DNA of 36,056 nucleotides from an uncultured Prevotellaceae bacterium (GCA_902775075.1 CACYKX010000016.1:1-36056); one strand, 5' to 3'; counted from the stretch's first letter, positions 7,872 through 16,810 are shown. The notes: generated from the letters alone by a model not told the origin. A program made the numbers and translations.

Positions 7872-8338
7872 GAAAATTCCTAGGTTTTATCATTGCTATG
7901 TTAGCTCTTGTGGGATGTTCTACACTGGACTGTCCTCTGAACAATAGTGTTTATACCTATTATAAGGTAATGAGCGACTCTACTGTAGATACCCTGAGTG
8001 TCATCAGTTTCAGACATACAGACAATGAGGGGATGCTACTAAACAAACTTGCGGCACCAGACTCTCTGCAATTGCCAATAAGCTATACTGGAGACAAAGA
8101 CATATTATACTTTGTAAGCAAGATGAAATCGGGTACAGAGATGATAGATACCGTTGTTATAACGAAAAGTAACTTCGATCATTTTGAATCGGTTGATTGC
8201 AGTCCTAGCGTTTTCCATAAACTCATTGACGTGACAACAACGCATCATGCCATCGACTCAATTGTGATAAATCATAGAGACGTAGATTATGATTACAGCA
8301 AAAAACATTTTAGCATCTATTTCCGTCACTTGCACTAG
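7868..8338 (+). CDS. DUF6452-like lipoprotein
   Basis: A 156-residue predicted lipoprotein. The N-terminus has two basic residues, a hydrophobic stretch and the lipobox ALVGC with Cys17, so it should be exported and lipid-anchored. A second cysteine pair context follows (LDCPLNNSVYTYYKVM and later VDCSPS). The remainder is beta-rich with regular polar/hydrophobic alternation. Size, the early Cys-Pro-x-Asn motif and the gene immediately downstream are consistent with DUF6452, which I recall lying next to DUF6048 in Bacteroidales; the match is from memory and unverified. It overlaps the GT2 gene by 4 bases and the next gene by 50 bases. Function unknown, likely envelope-associated. Confidence 0.7.
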   Translation: MRKFLGFIIAMLALVGCSTLDCPLNNSVYTYYKVMSDSTVDTLSVISFRHTDNEGMLLNKLAAPDSLQLPISYTGDKDILYFVSKMKSGTEMIDTVVITKSNFDHFESVDCSPSVFHKLIDVTTTHHAIDSIVINHRDVDYDYSKKHFSIYFRHLH

Positions 8339-8981
8339 TCTTCTACTGACGATCGGTATGCCTGCAAATGCTCAGGAGAAAAAAAACGAGCAAACAAACA
8401 ATGCAGAGAAGGTGAAAGTGATACAGCATATAGCTATCTCAGCAGACCTTATCGGACCTATACAGATGGCTGTAAGCGACTATGGTCAATATGAAGCACA
8501 GGCAAGATTCGATATCAAGGATAAATTCTATCCTGTCATCGAATTAGGTATCGGTAAGGCTGATGCTACTGATGAGTCGACACAAATTAGATATAAAACG
8601 GCAGCGCCATATGGAAGAATCGGTTGTGACTGGAACTTACTAAAAGACAAGCATGATATTTATCGTTTGTTTGCAGGTTTCAGATATGCCTTTACATCGT
8701 ATAAGTTTGATGTAAGTCAACCTCATCTTGTAGACCCTGTATGGGGTGATGATGTAGCATTTGGAGCAGAGAACGTTAAGGCCAATCAACATTGGCTGGA
8801 AGCAGTCGGAGGAGTCGACGTAAAAATTTGGGGACCAATCCGATTGGGTTGGAGCCTTAGATATAAAAAGAGAATCGCTCATCAAGACGGAAGTCTCGGC
8901 AAGACATGGTATGTACCAGGATTCGGCAAGACAAGCGATTCACAGATTGGTGGAACTTTCAATTTTATCATAGAATTATGA
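8289..8981 (+). CDS. DUF6048-like outer-membrane beta-barrel protein
   Basis: A 230-residue exported protein with a signal peptide ending at about ANAQE (residues 24-29), followed by a charged linker. Alternating amphipathic strands run to the C-terminus and end in the aromatic/hydrophobic pattern FNFIIEL typical of outer-membrane barrels. Strand-like segments include FYPVIELGIGKA, YGRIGCDWNLL, YRLFAGFRYAFTSYKF and GPIRLGWSLRYKKR. The start at 8289 lies 50 bases inside the preceding lipoprotein gene. It is chosen because it gives a complete signal sequence, whereas the next ATG (8358) would remove it. The DUF6048 label rests on general resemblance and gene order. Its stop overlaps the apbE ATG (ATGA). 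Confidence 0.68.
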   Translation: MITAKNILASISVTCTSLLLTIGMPANAQEKKNEQTNNAEKVKVIQHIAISADLIGPIQMAVSDYGQYEAQARFDIKDKFYPVIELGIGKADATDESTQIRYKTAAPYGRIGCDWNLLKDKHDIYRLFAGFRYAFTSYKFDVSQPHLVDPVWGDDVAFGAENVKANQHWLEAVGGVDVKIWGPIRLGWSLRYKKRIAHQDGSLGKTWYVPGFGKTSDSQIGGTFNFIIEL

Positions 8982-10003
8982 AAAATAAAAAACTACTCTT
9001 TCAGATTCCATTTCTCTTGATCCTCATCTTTGGATCTATTTGGATTATTCGTTCGCAGCAAAACACCGTTTTCCAACAGAATCAAGGATTCGTTTTCGGT
9101 ACTATATATCATATCACTTATCAGAGTGATGAGGATCTCCAAACTGGTATCGAAGCGGAATTAAAGAAAGTGGACAACGAATTTTCAATGTTCAATAAAC
9201 AAAGTACGGTATCAAAGATCAATCGTGGTGATAAGCCAGAACTCTCTGATATGTTCTGTGAACTTTGGAATTTGTCTTCTCGCATCAACAAGGATACCAA
9301 TGGTGCCTTTGATGTTACCGTAGCTCCACTCGTCAACGCATGGGGATTTGGATTCAAGAGTGGCCAAATGCCAGATAAGGCTCAGGTAGATAGTCTGAAG
9401 CAATACATCGGCATGGATAAGTTAAAACTAGTAAATGTTGGAGGCAAACGTTATATCGAGAAAGCCAACAAAAATATTATGGTAGACTTTAGTGCTATCG
9501 CCAAAGGATTCGGTAGTGATGTCGTAGCACGATACCTTGAATCTAAAGGTATCCAGAACTTCATGATCGAAATTGGCGGCGAGGTCGTCACCAAAGGTAT
9601 GTCACCAAAGAGATTACCATGGAAAATTGGTGTAACCAAACCAAGTGATGACAAGATGCAGGCTAACAATGAAATACAGACAATACTAAACGTTACCGAC
9701 AAGGCAATGGCAACAAGTGGTAACTATCGTAACTTCTACTATAAGAATGGTAAGAAGTATGCACACACTATCGACCCTAAAAGTGGATATCCAGTACAGC
9801 ATAGTCTACTCTCTTCAACAGTACTGGCCAAAACTTGTGCTGAAGCTGATGCCTATGCCACTTCTTTCATGGTGATGGGTATTGATAAGGCAGAAAAGAT
9901 CATAGATAGGCACAATGACCTCATGGGCTATCTTATCTATGATGACAACGGCAAGAACAAAGTCTGGTACTCTAAGAACCTAAAGAAGAACGTTGAAGAA
10001 TAA
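8978..10003 (+). CDS. apbE: ApbE family FAD:protein FMN transferase
   Basis: A 341-residue ApbE/flavin transferase, which moves FMN from FAD onto a Thr in target proteins such as the RnfG and NqrC subunits, in the periplasm. The N-terminus is a membrane anchor (about residues 5-24) without a lipobox Cys. Key regions: MFNKQSTVSKIN (71-82), VAPLVNAWGFG (115-125), DFSAIAKGFGSD (170-181), MIEIGGEVVTKG (196-207), HTIDPKSGYPV (263-273) and ADAYATSFMVMG (290-301), the last two forming the Mg/flavin site. The frame extends upstream to 8906, but 8978 is the start. It overlaps the preceding stop by four bases and gives a proper anchor sequence, while the extra 24 residues are merely the other frame of the barrel gene. 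No Rnf or Nqr genes are in the window, so its target is elsewhere. Confidence 0.93.
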   Translation: MKNKKLLFQIPFLLILIFGSIWIIRSQQNTVFQQNQGFVFGTIYHITYQSDEDLQTGIEAELKKVDNEFSMFNKQSTVSKINRGDKPELSDMFCELWNLSSRINKDTNGAFDVTVAPLVNAWGFGFKSGQMPDKAQVDSLKQYIGMDKLKLVNVGGKRYIEKANKNIMVDFSAIAKGFGSDVVARYLESKGIQNFMIEIGGEVVTKGMSPKRLPWKIGVTKPSDDKMQANNEIQTILNVTDKAMATSGNYRNFYYKNGKKYAHTIDPKSGYPVQHSLLSSTVLAKTCAEADAYATSFMVMGIDKAEKIIDRHNDLMGYLIYDDNGKNKVWYSKNLKKNVEE

Positions 10004-10009
10004 TCAGTC

Positions 10010-10705
10010 ATGGAGTTGCAGATATACAACAAATTGCTTGAACTGCCACTCTTCCAAGGACTCAGCAGAGTTGATATGACGGAAATCCTGGCACGTACAA
10101 AATTCGGATTCGAGAAAATAGAAGCCGATAAAGAAGTTGTACGCGCCGGAGAAGAATGTCATCGATTGTTTTTTCTGTTGAATGGTACACTCGAGATAGA
10201 AAATATATCCGACGACCATAATTACCGCATTATAGAAAGCACAACAGGACCGGAAGTCTTGCAACCTGAGCGTATCTTCGGACTCAGACAAAGATATACC
10301 AAGACCTATCGTACAAAGGAAGACTGTAACTTTGTATGGTTAATGAAATCTGAAGTTTTAAAATTAATGGCCAATTACGAAATCTTCAGATTAAATCTCC
10401 TCAATATCATATCTACTTTCGGGCAACGCTCTGCCGACTGGGTATGGAGACATTCCCCTCAAGATGTCAAAGGACATATCATCAGATGGATTGCAGGACA
10501 TGTCAGTGACCCCATAGGAGAAAAAGTTGTATACATTAAGATGCGCCAACTGGCACAGGAAGTAAACGATAGCAGACTAGACGTGAGCAAAGCGCTCAAC
10601 GAAATGGAAAGTGAGGGCCTGATAAAACTTCTCAGAGGGAGATTTATAGTTCCAGAGATGAGGATGCTAATCAACGGGAACCAGACTATTTCTAATAAAT
10701 CTTGA
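10010..10705 (+). CDS. Crp/Fnr family transcriptional regulator
   Basis: A 231-residue regulator with an N-terminal cNMP-binding beta-roll (residues about 10-115, including VRAGEECHRLFFLLNGTLEI), a long dimerisation helix (about 118-150) and a C-terminal winged helix (KMRQLAQEVNDSRLDVSKAL, then NEMESEGLIKLLRGRFIV). The conserved Arg and Glu of true cAMP binders are not obvious, and the Fnr iron-sulphur cysteines are absent, so the signal is unknown. It starts six bases after apbE and ends the six-gene run, so it may control its own operon. Its last 14 bases overlap the end of the convergent DUF721 gene, with no terminator between them. Confidence 0.9.
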   Translation: MELQIYNKLLELPLFQGLSRVDMTEILARTKFGFEKIEADKEVVRAGEECHRLFFLLNGTLEIENISDDHNYRIIESTTGPEVLQPERIFGLRQRYTKTYRTKEDCNFVWLMKSEVLKLMANYEIFRLNLLNIISTFGQRSADWVWRHSPQDVKGHIIRWIAGHVSDPIGEKVVYIKMRQLAQEVNDSRLDVSKALNEMESEGLIKLLRGRFIVPEMRMLINGNQTISNKS

Positions 10706-10982
10706 TATCTGTAATAATCTGTGCCCCTACAGATTGGTTTAGAGCACTAACAAATGCTGAACGACGAAAACTTAATTCCTCACGTACAGCAGGACTTAGA
10801 ATTTTAACAAAGAGTATTTGATTCTTGATAAATTTATTCCCTGTATAACGTGCATATACAGGGCCGACAACCTTTTCCCAGTTGTCTACCAATCGTTTCT
10901 GGAGAAGGGGTGTCTCCAAACCAGACTGACGAATAGCTTTCGCCAAAATATCGGCTAAATTTTCAGGATGTCGCTTAAACAT
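10692..10982 (-). CDS. DUF721 protein (DciA-like)
   Basis: A 96-residue protein of the DUF721 family, of which DciA is the studied member. DciA loads the replicative helicase DnaB in bacteria that lack DnaC. Typical features are the N-terminal helix FKRHPENLADILAKAI, the conserved Trp-x-x-Val-Val-Gly (NWEKVVGPVYARYT, residues about 34-47) and the basic/hydrophobic segment ILFVKILSPAVREELSFRR near the middle. It overlaps the recF stop by eight bases and is last in a six-gene operon. The recF-DUF721 pairing is recurrent in Bacteroidota and supports a replication role. Whether this short form loads helicase by itself is inference. Confidence 0.87.
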   Translation of the reverse strand: MFKRHPENLADILAKAIRQSGLETPLLQKRLVDNWEKVVGPVYARYTGNKFIKNQILFVKILSPAVREELSFRRSAFVSALNQSVGAQIITDIKIY

Positions 10983-12066
10983 TTTCTATTGGAACTTGAA
11001 AAATAGTATGCGGAAGATGACTATGCTGTAATATTTGATCGAGATGATCGCGATTGGTATCAGTAATGAAAATCTGACCAAACCTACTACTACTTACCAA
11101 CTTGACAATACGTTCTACCCTACAGGCATCTAACTTATCAAATATATCATCAAGCAATAACAATGGAGTACTCTGACTTGATGTACGACGAAGAAAATCA
11201 AACTGAGCCAACTTCAAAGCCAACACAAAAGTCTTATTCTGTCCTTGACTGCCCTCACGTTTCATCTGGTAACCGTCCAACAACATCTCCAAGTCATCAC
11301 GATGAACACCATGAAGAGAATAGCCAACGGCACGGTCTTTGAAACGATCGCGACGAATAACATCCAACAAGTCACCACGCTGCCCATGAGAGACATACTT
11401 CAGCGACACCTGTTCAGAATTACCAGAGATATGATCATAGATATCTTGGAATACAGGGACCAGTTCCTCAACAAACGCACTACGTTTCTGATAGATCAAA
11501 GTTCCATGTCGAGCCATCTCTTCTTCCCATATATCAAGCAAAGAGGCATCAGGTTCATCTTCCATCTTCAAAAGTGCATTACGCTGCTGCAATGCCTTGT
11601 TATAGCCGGTCAAAGCTTCTATATAACTATGGTCATACTGAGAGATGACAACATCCATCAACTTACGACGATCTTCACTACCACCTTCTATCAGCACAGT
11701 ATCTGATGGAGAAACAAATACCAATGGTATCAAGCCAATATGCTGGGACAAGCGTTTATATTCTTTCTTGTCACGCTTAAAATGCTTTTTGGTACCACGC
11801 TTCATTCCACAATAGATATTTAGTTCCTCACCATTTTCATTCTCATAGGTGCCATCCAATACAAAGAAATCCTGATCATGGGTGATGACCTGTGAGTCTA
11901 TAGGATTGAATGCACTACGGCAAAAAGATAAATAATAGACAGCATCGAGCAGATTCGTCTTACCTACTCCGTTCTGTCCGATAAAGCAGTTGATCTTCGG
12001 TGACAACTCTAAATCGGCAGTACGAATATTTTTATAATTGATTATCGAAAGTTTCTTTAATATCAT
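10975..12066 (-). CDS. recF: DNA replication and repair protein RecF
   Basis: A 363-residue SMC-like ATPase that binds gapped DNA and, with RecO and RecR, loads RecA at single-strand gaps. The N-terminus ILKKLSIINYKNI is typical. Walker A is GQNGVGKT (residues 30-37) and Walker B is LLLLDDIFDKLD (302-313), with the ABC-type signature in GSQGQNKTFVLALKLAQ just before it. All catalytic elements are present and the length is normal. It starts within the last four bases of the 5-formyl-THF cyclo-ligase gene and overlaps DUF721 by eight, so translation is probably coupled along the operon. Confidence 0.97.
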   Translation of the reverse strand: MILKKLSIINYKNIRTADLELSPKINCFIGQNGVGKTNLLDAVYYLSFCRSAFNPIDSQVITHDQDFFVLDGTYENENGEELNIYCGMKRGTKKHFKRDKKEYKRLSQHIGLIPLVFVSPSDTVLIEGGSEDRRKLMDVVISQYDHSYIEALTGYNKALQQRNALLKMEDEPDASLLDIWEEEMARHGTLIYQKRSAFVEELVPVFQDIYDHISGNSEQVSLKYVSHGQRGDLLDVIRRDRFKDRAVGYSLHGVHRDDLEMLLDGYQMKREGSQGQNKTFVLALKLAQFDFLRRTSSQSTPLLLLDDIFDKLDACRVERIVKLVSSSRFGQIFITDTNRDHLDQILQHSHLPHTIFQVPIENV

Positions 12067-12602
12067 CCTATGAGTATTTCATTCATGCTCAAATCATTCT
12101 CGTCCACAGGAACAGAATCGACCAATTGGAAATCAAAGGCGACTCCTATCTTATAAGCCTGAGGTATCTTGCGAAGAAATCGATCGTAATAGCCACGTCC
12201 ACGCCCTATACGGTGTCCTTTTCTATCAAAGGCTACTCCCGGTACTATGACTAAATCAATGTCCTCGAGTGCGGTATAGGGATTTCCCTGAGGTTCTTCT
12301 ATCTGATATTTGCCCTGACGGAGCAAACATTCCCGACCGGTATATTCTCTAATCTCAAAATTTGTATCATCAACAACGACAGGCAGTAAGATGCGATGCC
12401 CCTCAGCAAGCAGTCGGTCCACCAATTGATGCGTATCCACTTCATCTTCCATCGAGAGATAAGCGAGGATAGTATGCGACAAAGTTACCTTCGGATGAGA
12501 AAGTAACTTGTCGACAATCGGACGTGAACATTGACGAAGTTCGTCTGATGAAAACTCAGCCTTCAGTCCACGAATAGTTTTACGCAATGATCTTTTATCC
12601 AT
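12063..12602 (-). CDS. 5-formyltetrahydrofolate cyclo-ligase
   Basis: A 179-residue enzyme (MTHFS/YgfA family) that converts 5-formyl-THF to 5,10-methenyl-THF using ATP, rescuing the stored folate form. The N-terminal basic segment KRSLRKTIRGL, the middle GNPYTALEDIDLVIVPGVAFD and the ATP-binding glycine motif GRGRGYYDR (133-141) are all intact. It lies 22 bases after the S41 protease gene and overlaps recF by four bases (ATGA). Cytoplasmic. The call is secure. Confidence 0.95.
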   Translation of the reverse strand: MDKRSLRKTIRGLKAEFSSDELRQCSRPIVDKLLSHPKVTLSHTILAYLSMEDEVDTHQLVDRLLAEGHRILLPVVVDDTNFEIREYTGRECLLRQGKYQIEEPQGNPYTALEDIDLVIVPGVAFDRKGHRIGRGRGYYDRFLRKIPQAYKIGVAFDFQLVDSVPVDENDLSMNEILIG

Positions 12603-12624
12603 CTACTACCCTTCTGTATCTACT

Positions 12625-14292
12625 TCACTTTTTTTGAGATTTCACAGCAGACTTTTTCTTTTTGGCAGGCGTTGTCAACTTAGGGAATGAGGAGTCCGTT
12701 GCAAAGACCTGTTGAGCCTTTCTGATAACAGGGTCTTCCAAGTTAAGATACTGATTCCATGCATTCTCATCAAGCATATTATAGATAATACGACTATTGA
12801 TATAACGATCGAGAAGATGATAACTCTTCTGAATCAACAAATTACGACGCTTGAGTCCACGCTGTTCCGCATAAGAAGCAAATTGATCAACCAATCCCTG
12901 TTTCTCCAGATAATCACTCAATTCCATCATCTCACTGAAGTTATTCAACTTAGGGCGATTATTATCTGTATAAGTAAATGCATATTGCAGTATCAAGCCA
13001 CTCATCGCAGCCTGCTTGTAGTAAGAAGTAACATCACTAGTATCCTCTGGTACAAAGATATCAGGTGTGATACCACCACCGCCATATACCACACGACCAA
13101 TACTTGTATGATAAGCTGGGCCCCTATGCTTGATGCTATCTTGTGAGAAGAACTCACCATGCTGATAGCGATTCAATAAGTCTTGAGCATAATCCTGTTC
13201 ATCTCCAGGTTCATACGGTTTCTGAATACAACGTCCTGAAGGTGTATAATAACGCGCCACCGTAAGTCGGATTAAAGAGCCGTCAGGGAATTGAATCTGC
13301 TGCTGTACCAAGCCCTTACCGAACGAACGACGACCGATAATCGTTGCACGATCATTATCTTGCATCGCACCAGCAAAGATTTCTGCAGCCGAAGCAGAAC
13401 CCTCATTGATAAGCACAACCAATGGTAGTTTCTGATAACTACCGTTACCATCACTTTGATAATCCTTGCGAGGACTCTTACGTCCCTGAGTATAAACGAT
13501 AAGTTTATTCTTTGGCAAGAACTCATTTGCTATTTGCACAGCACTCTGAAGATATCCACCCGTATTATCGCGAAGATCTATGATAAGATTCTTGAAGCCA
13601 CTCTCCGATAACTTAGCCAATGCGACCAAAAGTTCAGGATAAGTGGTCTCACCGAAATTCTTGATACGAATATATCCAGTATTATCATCAAGCATATAAG
13701 TTGAAGAAATACTTTTCTGAGGTATCTCGCCACGTGTCACCTCGAAAGTCTTAACACCCTTCGAACCATAACGAACGACCCCAATCTTAACTTTTGTATC
13801 CTTCGGACCTTTCAGGCGCTTCATCGCCTCCGAATTCGTAACCACCTTACCAACGAAAGGTTTCCCGTCTATTGCAACGATCTTATCACCAGCAAGAATG
13901 CCAGCCCTTTCAGAAGGACCATTATCTATAACATTCTGCACATGAATCGTATCCTCACGAATCGTAAATTCGATTCCGACACCCGAGAAAGAACCCTTTA
14001 GGTCATCCTCTGCGGCCTGTACATCCTTAGCAGGAATATAGGTAGAATGTGGATCCAAATCAGATAAGATCTGCGGAATAGCCAAATCTACCAAAGAGTC
14101 TACATTCACTTCATCAACATACTGATCATCGATGATATGCAAAAGATTATTCAAGCGATTAGAGCCCGAATTGATTATACTCAGTCGATTTCCTGAGAAA
14201 TGACTTGTGAAGAAAGAACCAATGATGATACCGGCAATGACACAGATTGCCATAATCATCGGTGTCCATCTATTTGTCTTGATCTTCTCCAT
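12625..14292 (-). CDS. S41 family C-terminal processing protease (CtpA-like)
   Basis: A 555-residue periplasmic protease tethered by an N-terminal helix (residues about 11-29). A PDZ domain (about 95-185) carries FSGVGIEFTI and the GPSERAGILAGDKIVAIDG turn. The S41 domain has the serine motif NEGSASAAE with catalytic Ser301 and the lysine in RRSFGKG at Lys326. The 25-residue spacing between them equals that of the Ser-Lys dyad of E. coli Prc. A C-terminal helical region of about 150 residues ends in a strongly basic tail (AKKKKSAVKSQKK). Such proteases trim or degrade envelope proteins from their C-termini. The start overlaps the dCMP deaminase gene by 23 bases. Substrate unknown. Confidence 0.95.
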   Translation of the reverse strand: MEKIKTNRWTPMIMAICVIAGIIIGSFFTSHFSGNRLSIINSGSNRLNNLLHIIDDQYVDEVNVDSLVDLAIPQILSDLDPHSTYIPAKDVQAAEDDLKGSFSGVGIEFTIREDTIHVQNVIDNGPSERAGILAGDKIVAIDGKPFVGKVVTNSEAMKRLKGPKDTKVKIGVVRYGSKGVKTFEVTRGEIPQKSISSTYMLDDNTGYIRIKNFGETTYPELLVALAKLSESGFKNLIIDLRDNTGGYLQSAVQIANEFLPKNKLIVYTQGRKSPRKDYQSDGNGSYQKLPLVVLINEGSASAAEIFAGAMQDNDRATIIGRRSFGKGLVQQQIQFPDGSLIRLTVARYYTPSGRCIQKPYEPGDEQDYAQDLLNRYQHGEFFSQDSIKHRGPAYHTSIGRVVYGGGGITPDIFVPEDTSDVTSYYKQAAMSGLILQYAFTYTDNNRPKLNNFSEMMELSDYLEKQGLVDQFASYAEQRGLKRRNLLIQKSYHLLDRYINSRIIYNMLDENAWNQYLNLEDPVIRKAQQVFATDSSFPKLTTPAKKKKSAVKSQKK

Positions 14293-14710
14293 TTTTTATT
14301 TCCTTATATACGACTTCTATTCCGGCACGCTTCAACAAGTCAATACCATCGGTCAGTCTATATTTTTCACCATAAACAACACGGCGTATACCCGCTTGGA
14401 TAATCAGTTTGGCACATTCGATACAAGGCGACGCCGTAACATACAACGTACTACCATCCGAATTGTTGCCACTACGAGCCAACTTGGTAATTGCATTAGC
14501 TTCCGCATGCAAGACATACGGTTTGGTAATTCCATTGGCATCTTCGCACACATTTTCAAAACCACTCGGAGTACCGTTATATCCATCCGAGATAATCATC
14601 TTGTCTTTCACAACAAGAGCACCCACCTGACGACGCTTACAATAACTGTTCTCCGCCCAGATACGTGCCATACGAAGATAGCGCTCGTCTAATTTTTCCT
14701 GTTTATCCAT
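14270..14710 (-). CDS. dCMP/CMP deaminase (ComEB-like zinc enzyme)
   Basis: A 146-residue cytidylate deaminase family protein, predicted to convert dCMP to dUMP and so feed dTMP synthesis. The zinc site is complete: HAEAN (His68, catalytic Glu70) and PCIECA (Cys96, Cys99). The N-terminal motif RRQVGALVVKDKMIISDGYN and the GTPSGFENVCED segment (nucleotide site) are typical. It starts three bases after the M3 peptidase stop and overlaps the S41 protease start by 23 bases. Length is normal. Confidence 0.93.
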   Translation of the reverse strand: MDKQEKLDERYLRMARIWAENSYCKRRQVGALVVKDKMIISDGYNGTPSGFENVCEDANGITKPYVLHAEANAITKLARSGNNSDGSTLYVTASPCIECAKLIIQAGIRRVVYGEKYRLTDGIDLLKRAGIEVVYKEIKNGEDQDK

Positions 14711-14713
14711 GAT

Positions 14714-16783
14714 TTATTTCTTTATGCCATCACGCTCAAGTAAAGCATCAATCGTCGGTTCGCCTCCACGGAATCTTTTATACAAGATCATCGGATGCTC
14801 TGTACCGCCCCTACTTAACACTTCACGACGCCAGCGTGTTGCTGTAGTCTTATCAAATATACCAGCCTTCTTGAATACGCTAAACGCGTCAGCATCAAGG
14901 ACCTCGGCCCATTTGTAGCTATAATATCCTGCAGAATAGCCTCCCGCCATGATATGAGAGAACTGCACCGTCATACAGGTATCAGGCAACTGTTTAGTAA
15001 CCATAGCATCAGCCCATGCTTTTTTCTCAAACGAAATGATATCATCAGTAAACTCTTCCTTCTTGGTATAGTAAGCCATATCAAGCAAACCGAAACTTAC
15101 CTGTCGCAGACAACCATACGCCGCCATATAGTTACGAGACTGATGAATGCGGGTAATCAACTCATCCGGTAAAGGCTCACCCGTCTGATAATGGAAGGCA
15201 AATGTGCGCAAGAACTCCTTTTCTGTGGCATAATTCTCCATAAATTGCGATGGAAGTTCTACGAAATCCCACCATACGTTAGTGCCGGAAAGTGTTGCAT
15301 ATTTCGTATTCGCAAACATACCATGAAGAGAATGACCAAACTCATGAAGGAAAGTCTCCACCTCACCTAAAGTCAAGAGAGCTGGTTTCTCAGCTGTCGG
15401 CTTGGTAAAGTTCATCACTACACTAACATGAGGACGTGAGTTCACACCTTTATCATCAATCCATTGCCCTTTGAATTCCGTCATCCAAGCACCTCCCTGC
15501 TTACCTTTTCGCGGATGGAAGTCCGCATAGAATACTGCTAGGAAAGAGCCATCCTCGTCAAAAACCTCGAAAGCCTTGACATCAGGATGATATACAGGGA
15601 TCTCCTTATTTTCTTTGAAAGTGATACCATAAAGACGATGAGCCAGTCCAAATACACCTTCGATAACTTTATCCAACTGAAAATATGGACGAAGCATTTC
15701 TGCATCGAAGTTATATTTTTCCATTTGGAGTTTATGCGAATAGAAACCAAAGTCCCAAGGTTCGACAACGAAATCCTCCCCTTCCATTTTACGAGCCATC
15801 GCCTCAATCTCCTCAACTTCCTTGATGGCCGTAGGCTTATAGGCAGCAATCAAATCGTCCAACAACTTATAGACATTCTCCACATTCGATGCCATTCGAT
15901 GCTTAAGGACATAGTCTGCATAAGTATCATATCCTAAGAGTTGAGCAAGTTGTCGGCGGAGATTAATCAGTCGTTTACAAATCTCGAGGTTATTCTCTGA
16001 GTTATCATGAATACATTCCGTATTACGGGCCATATACATCTTCTTGCGCAACTCACGCTGAGTAGAATAGGTCATGAAAGGAGAATAACTTGGATAGTCG
16101 AGCGTAAATATCCATCCCTCTACACCTTTTTCTTTAGCAGTCTGACGGGCAGCATCACGCGCCGTATCAGGAAGTCCATCGAGCTGAGCCTCATCAATGA
16201 TATGCAATTCAAACGCCTTCGTTTCCTTCAACAGATTCTGCGAAAACTGAAGAGCAAGCATCGAAGACTCTTCGGTAATCTTCCGAAGTTTCTCTTTTCC
16301 TTCTTCATCCAACAGAGCTCCCGAACGCACGAAGCCATCATAGCTTTTATCGAGAAGCATTTTCTCCTCAGCATTCAATTCGCGATTAGGATGATCATGA
16401 ACATATCTTACTCTTTCAAACAATTTACTATTTAGACAAACATCATTAGCATGTTTGGTAAGGATCGGACTCATTTTCTGAGCAAGAGCCTCCATATCAT
16501 CATTCGTTTCAGCTGACATCAAGCAACTGAACACATTAGAGACCCGATCAAGCAAATCATAATAATGCTCCCCCATAGAATGATCATTGAAAGCAATGGT
16601 ATTTTCGAAAGTAGGAGTATCCGGATTGTTTATAATTTTATCAATTTCCTCATTATCGCGGCGGATACCCTCCATAAAGGCAGGTTCATAATCCTCCAAA
16701 CGAATACGGTCAAAAGGCACCGTATCGTGCGGAGTATTATACGCAACGAAAAAAGGATTCTCTCTATTCAATTTCTCTGACAT
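14714..16783 (-). CDS. M3 family zinc metallopeptidase (Dcp/oligopeptidase A-like)
   Basis: A 689-residue thimet-type oligopeptidase. The zinc motif HEFGH is at residues 480-484 within TFLHEFGHSLHGMF, with the third ligand Glu509 in WWDFVELPSQFMENY. Downstream substrate residues appear in MAGGYSAGYYSYKWAEVLDADAFS. No signal peptide is present, so it is probably cytoplasmic, completing the breakdown of short peptides. Length and motif spacing favour Dcp (dipeptidyl carboxypeptidase) or OpdA, which sequence alone does not separate well. It is the first gene of the six-gene operon running to DUF721, with a -7 box 20 bases upstream. Confidence 0.93.
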   Translation of the reverse strand: MSEKLNRENPFFVAYNTPHDTVPFDRIRLEDYEPAFMEGIRRDNEEIDKIINNPDTPTFENTIAFNDHSMGEHYYDLLDRVSNVFSCLMSAETNDDMEALAQKMSPILTKHANDVCLNSKLFERVRYVHDHPNRELNAEEKMLLDKSYDGFVRSGALLDEEGKEKLRKITEESSMLALQFSQNLLKETKAFELHIIDEAQLDGLPDTARDAARQTAKEKGVEGWIFTLDYPSYSPFMTYSTQRELRKKMYMARNTECIHDNSENNLEICKRLINLRRQLAQLLGYDTYADYVLKHRMASNVENVYKLLDDLIAAYKPTAIKEVEEIEAMARKMEGEDFVVEPWDFGFYSHKLQMEKYNFDAEMLRPYFQLDKVIEGVFGLAHRLYGITFKENKEIPVYHPDVKAFEVFDEDGSFLAVFYADFHPRKGKQGGAWMTEFKGQWIDDKGVNSRPHVSVVMNFTKPTAEKPALLTLGEVETFLHEFGHSLHGMFANTKYATLSGTNVWWDFVELPSQFMENYATEKEFLRTFAFHYQTGEPLPDELITRIHQSRNYMAAYGCLRQVSFGLLDMAYYTKKEEFTDDIISFEKKAWADAMVTKQLPDTCMTVQFSHIMAGGYSAGYYSYKWAEVLDADAFSVFKKAGIFDKTTATRWRREVLSRGGTEHPMILYKRFRGGEPTIDALLERDGIKK

Positions 16784-16802
16784 ACTAATTATATTTTAAA
16801 TG

Positions 16803-16810
16803 CAAAGATA
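16803..16810 (-). promoter_or_regulatory. -7 promoter box for the M3 peptidase-to-DUF721 operon
   Basis: Reads TATCTTTG on the minus strand, 20 bases before the ATG at 16783. The -33 element is not recognisable. It faces the TPR-ribH promoter across a 130-base divergent spacer. Confidence 0.65.

Noticed and set aside
8906..8977. Upstream extension of the apbE frame
   Set aside because: It would translate the end of the preceding barrel gene in another frame. The ATG at 8978 overlaps the preceding stop and begins a normal membrane anchor.
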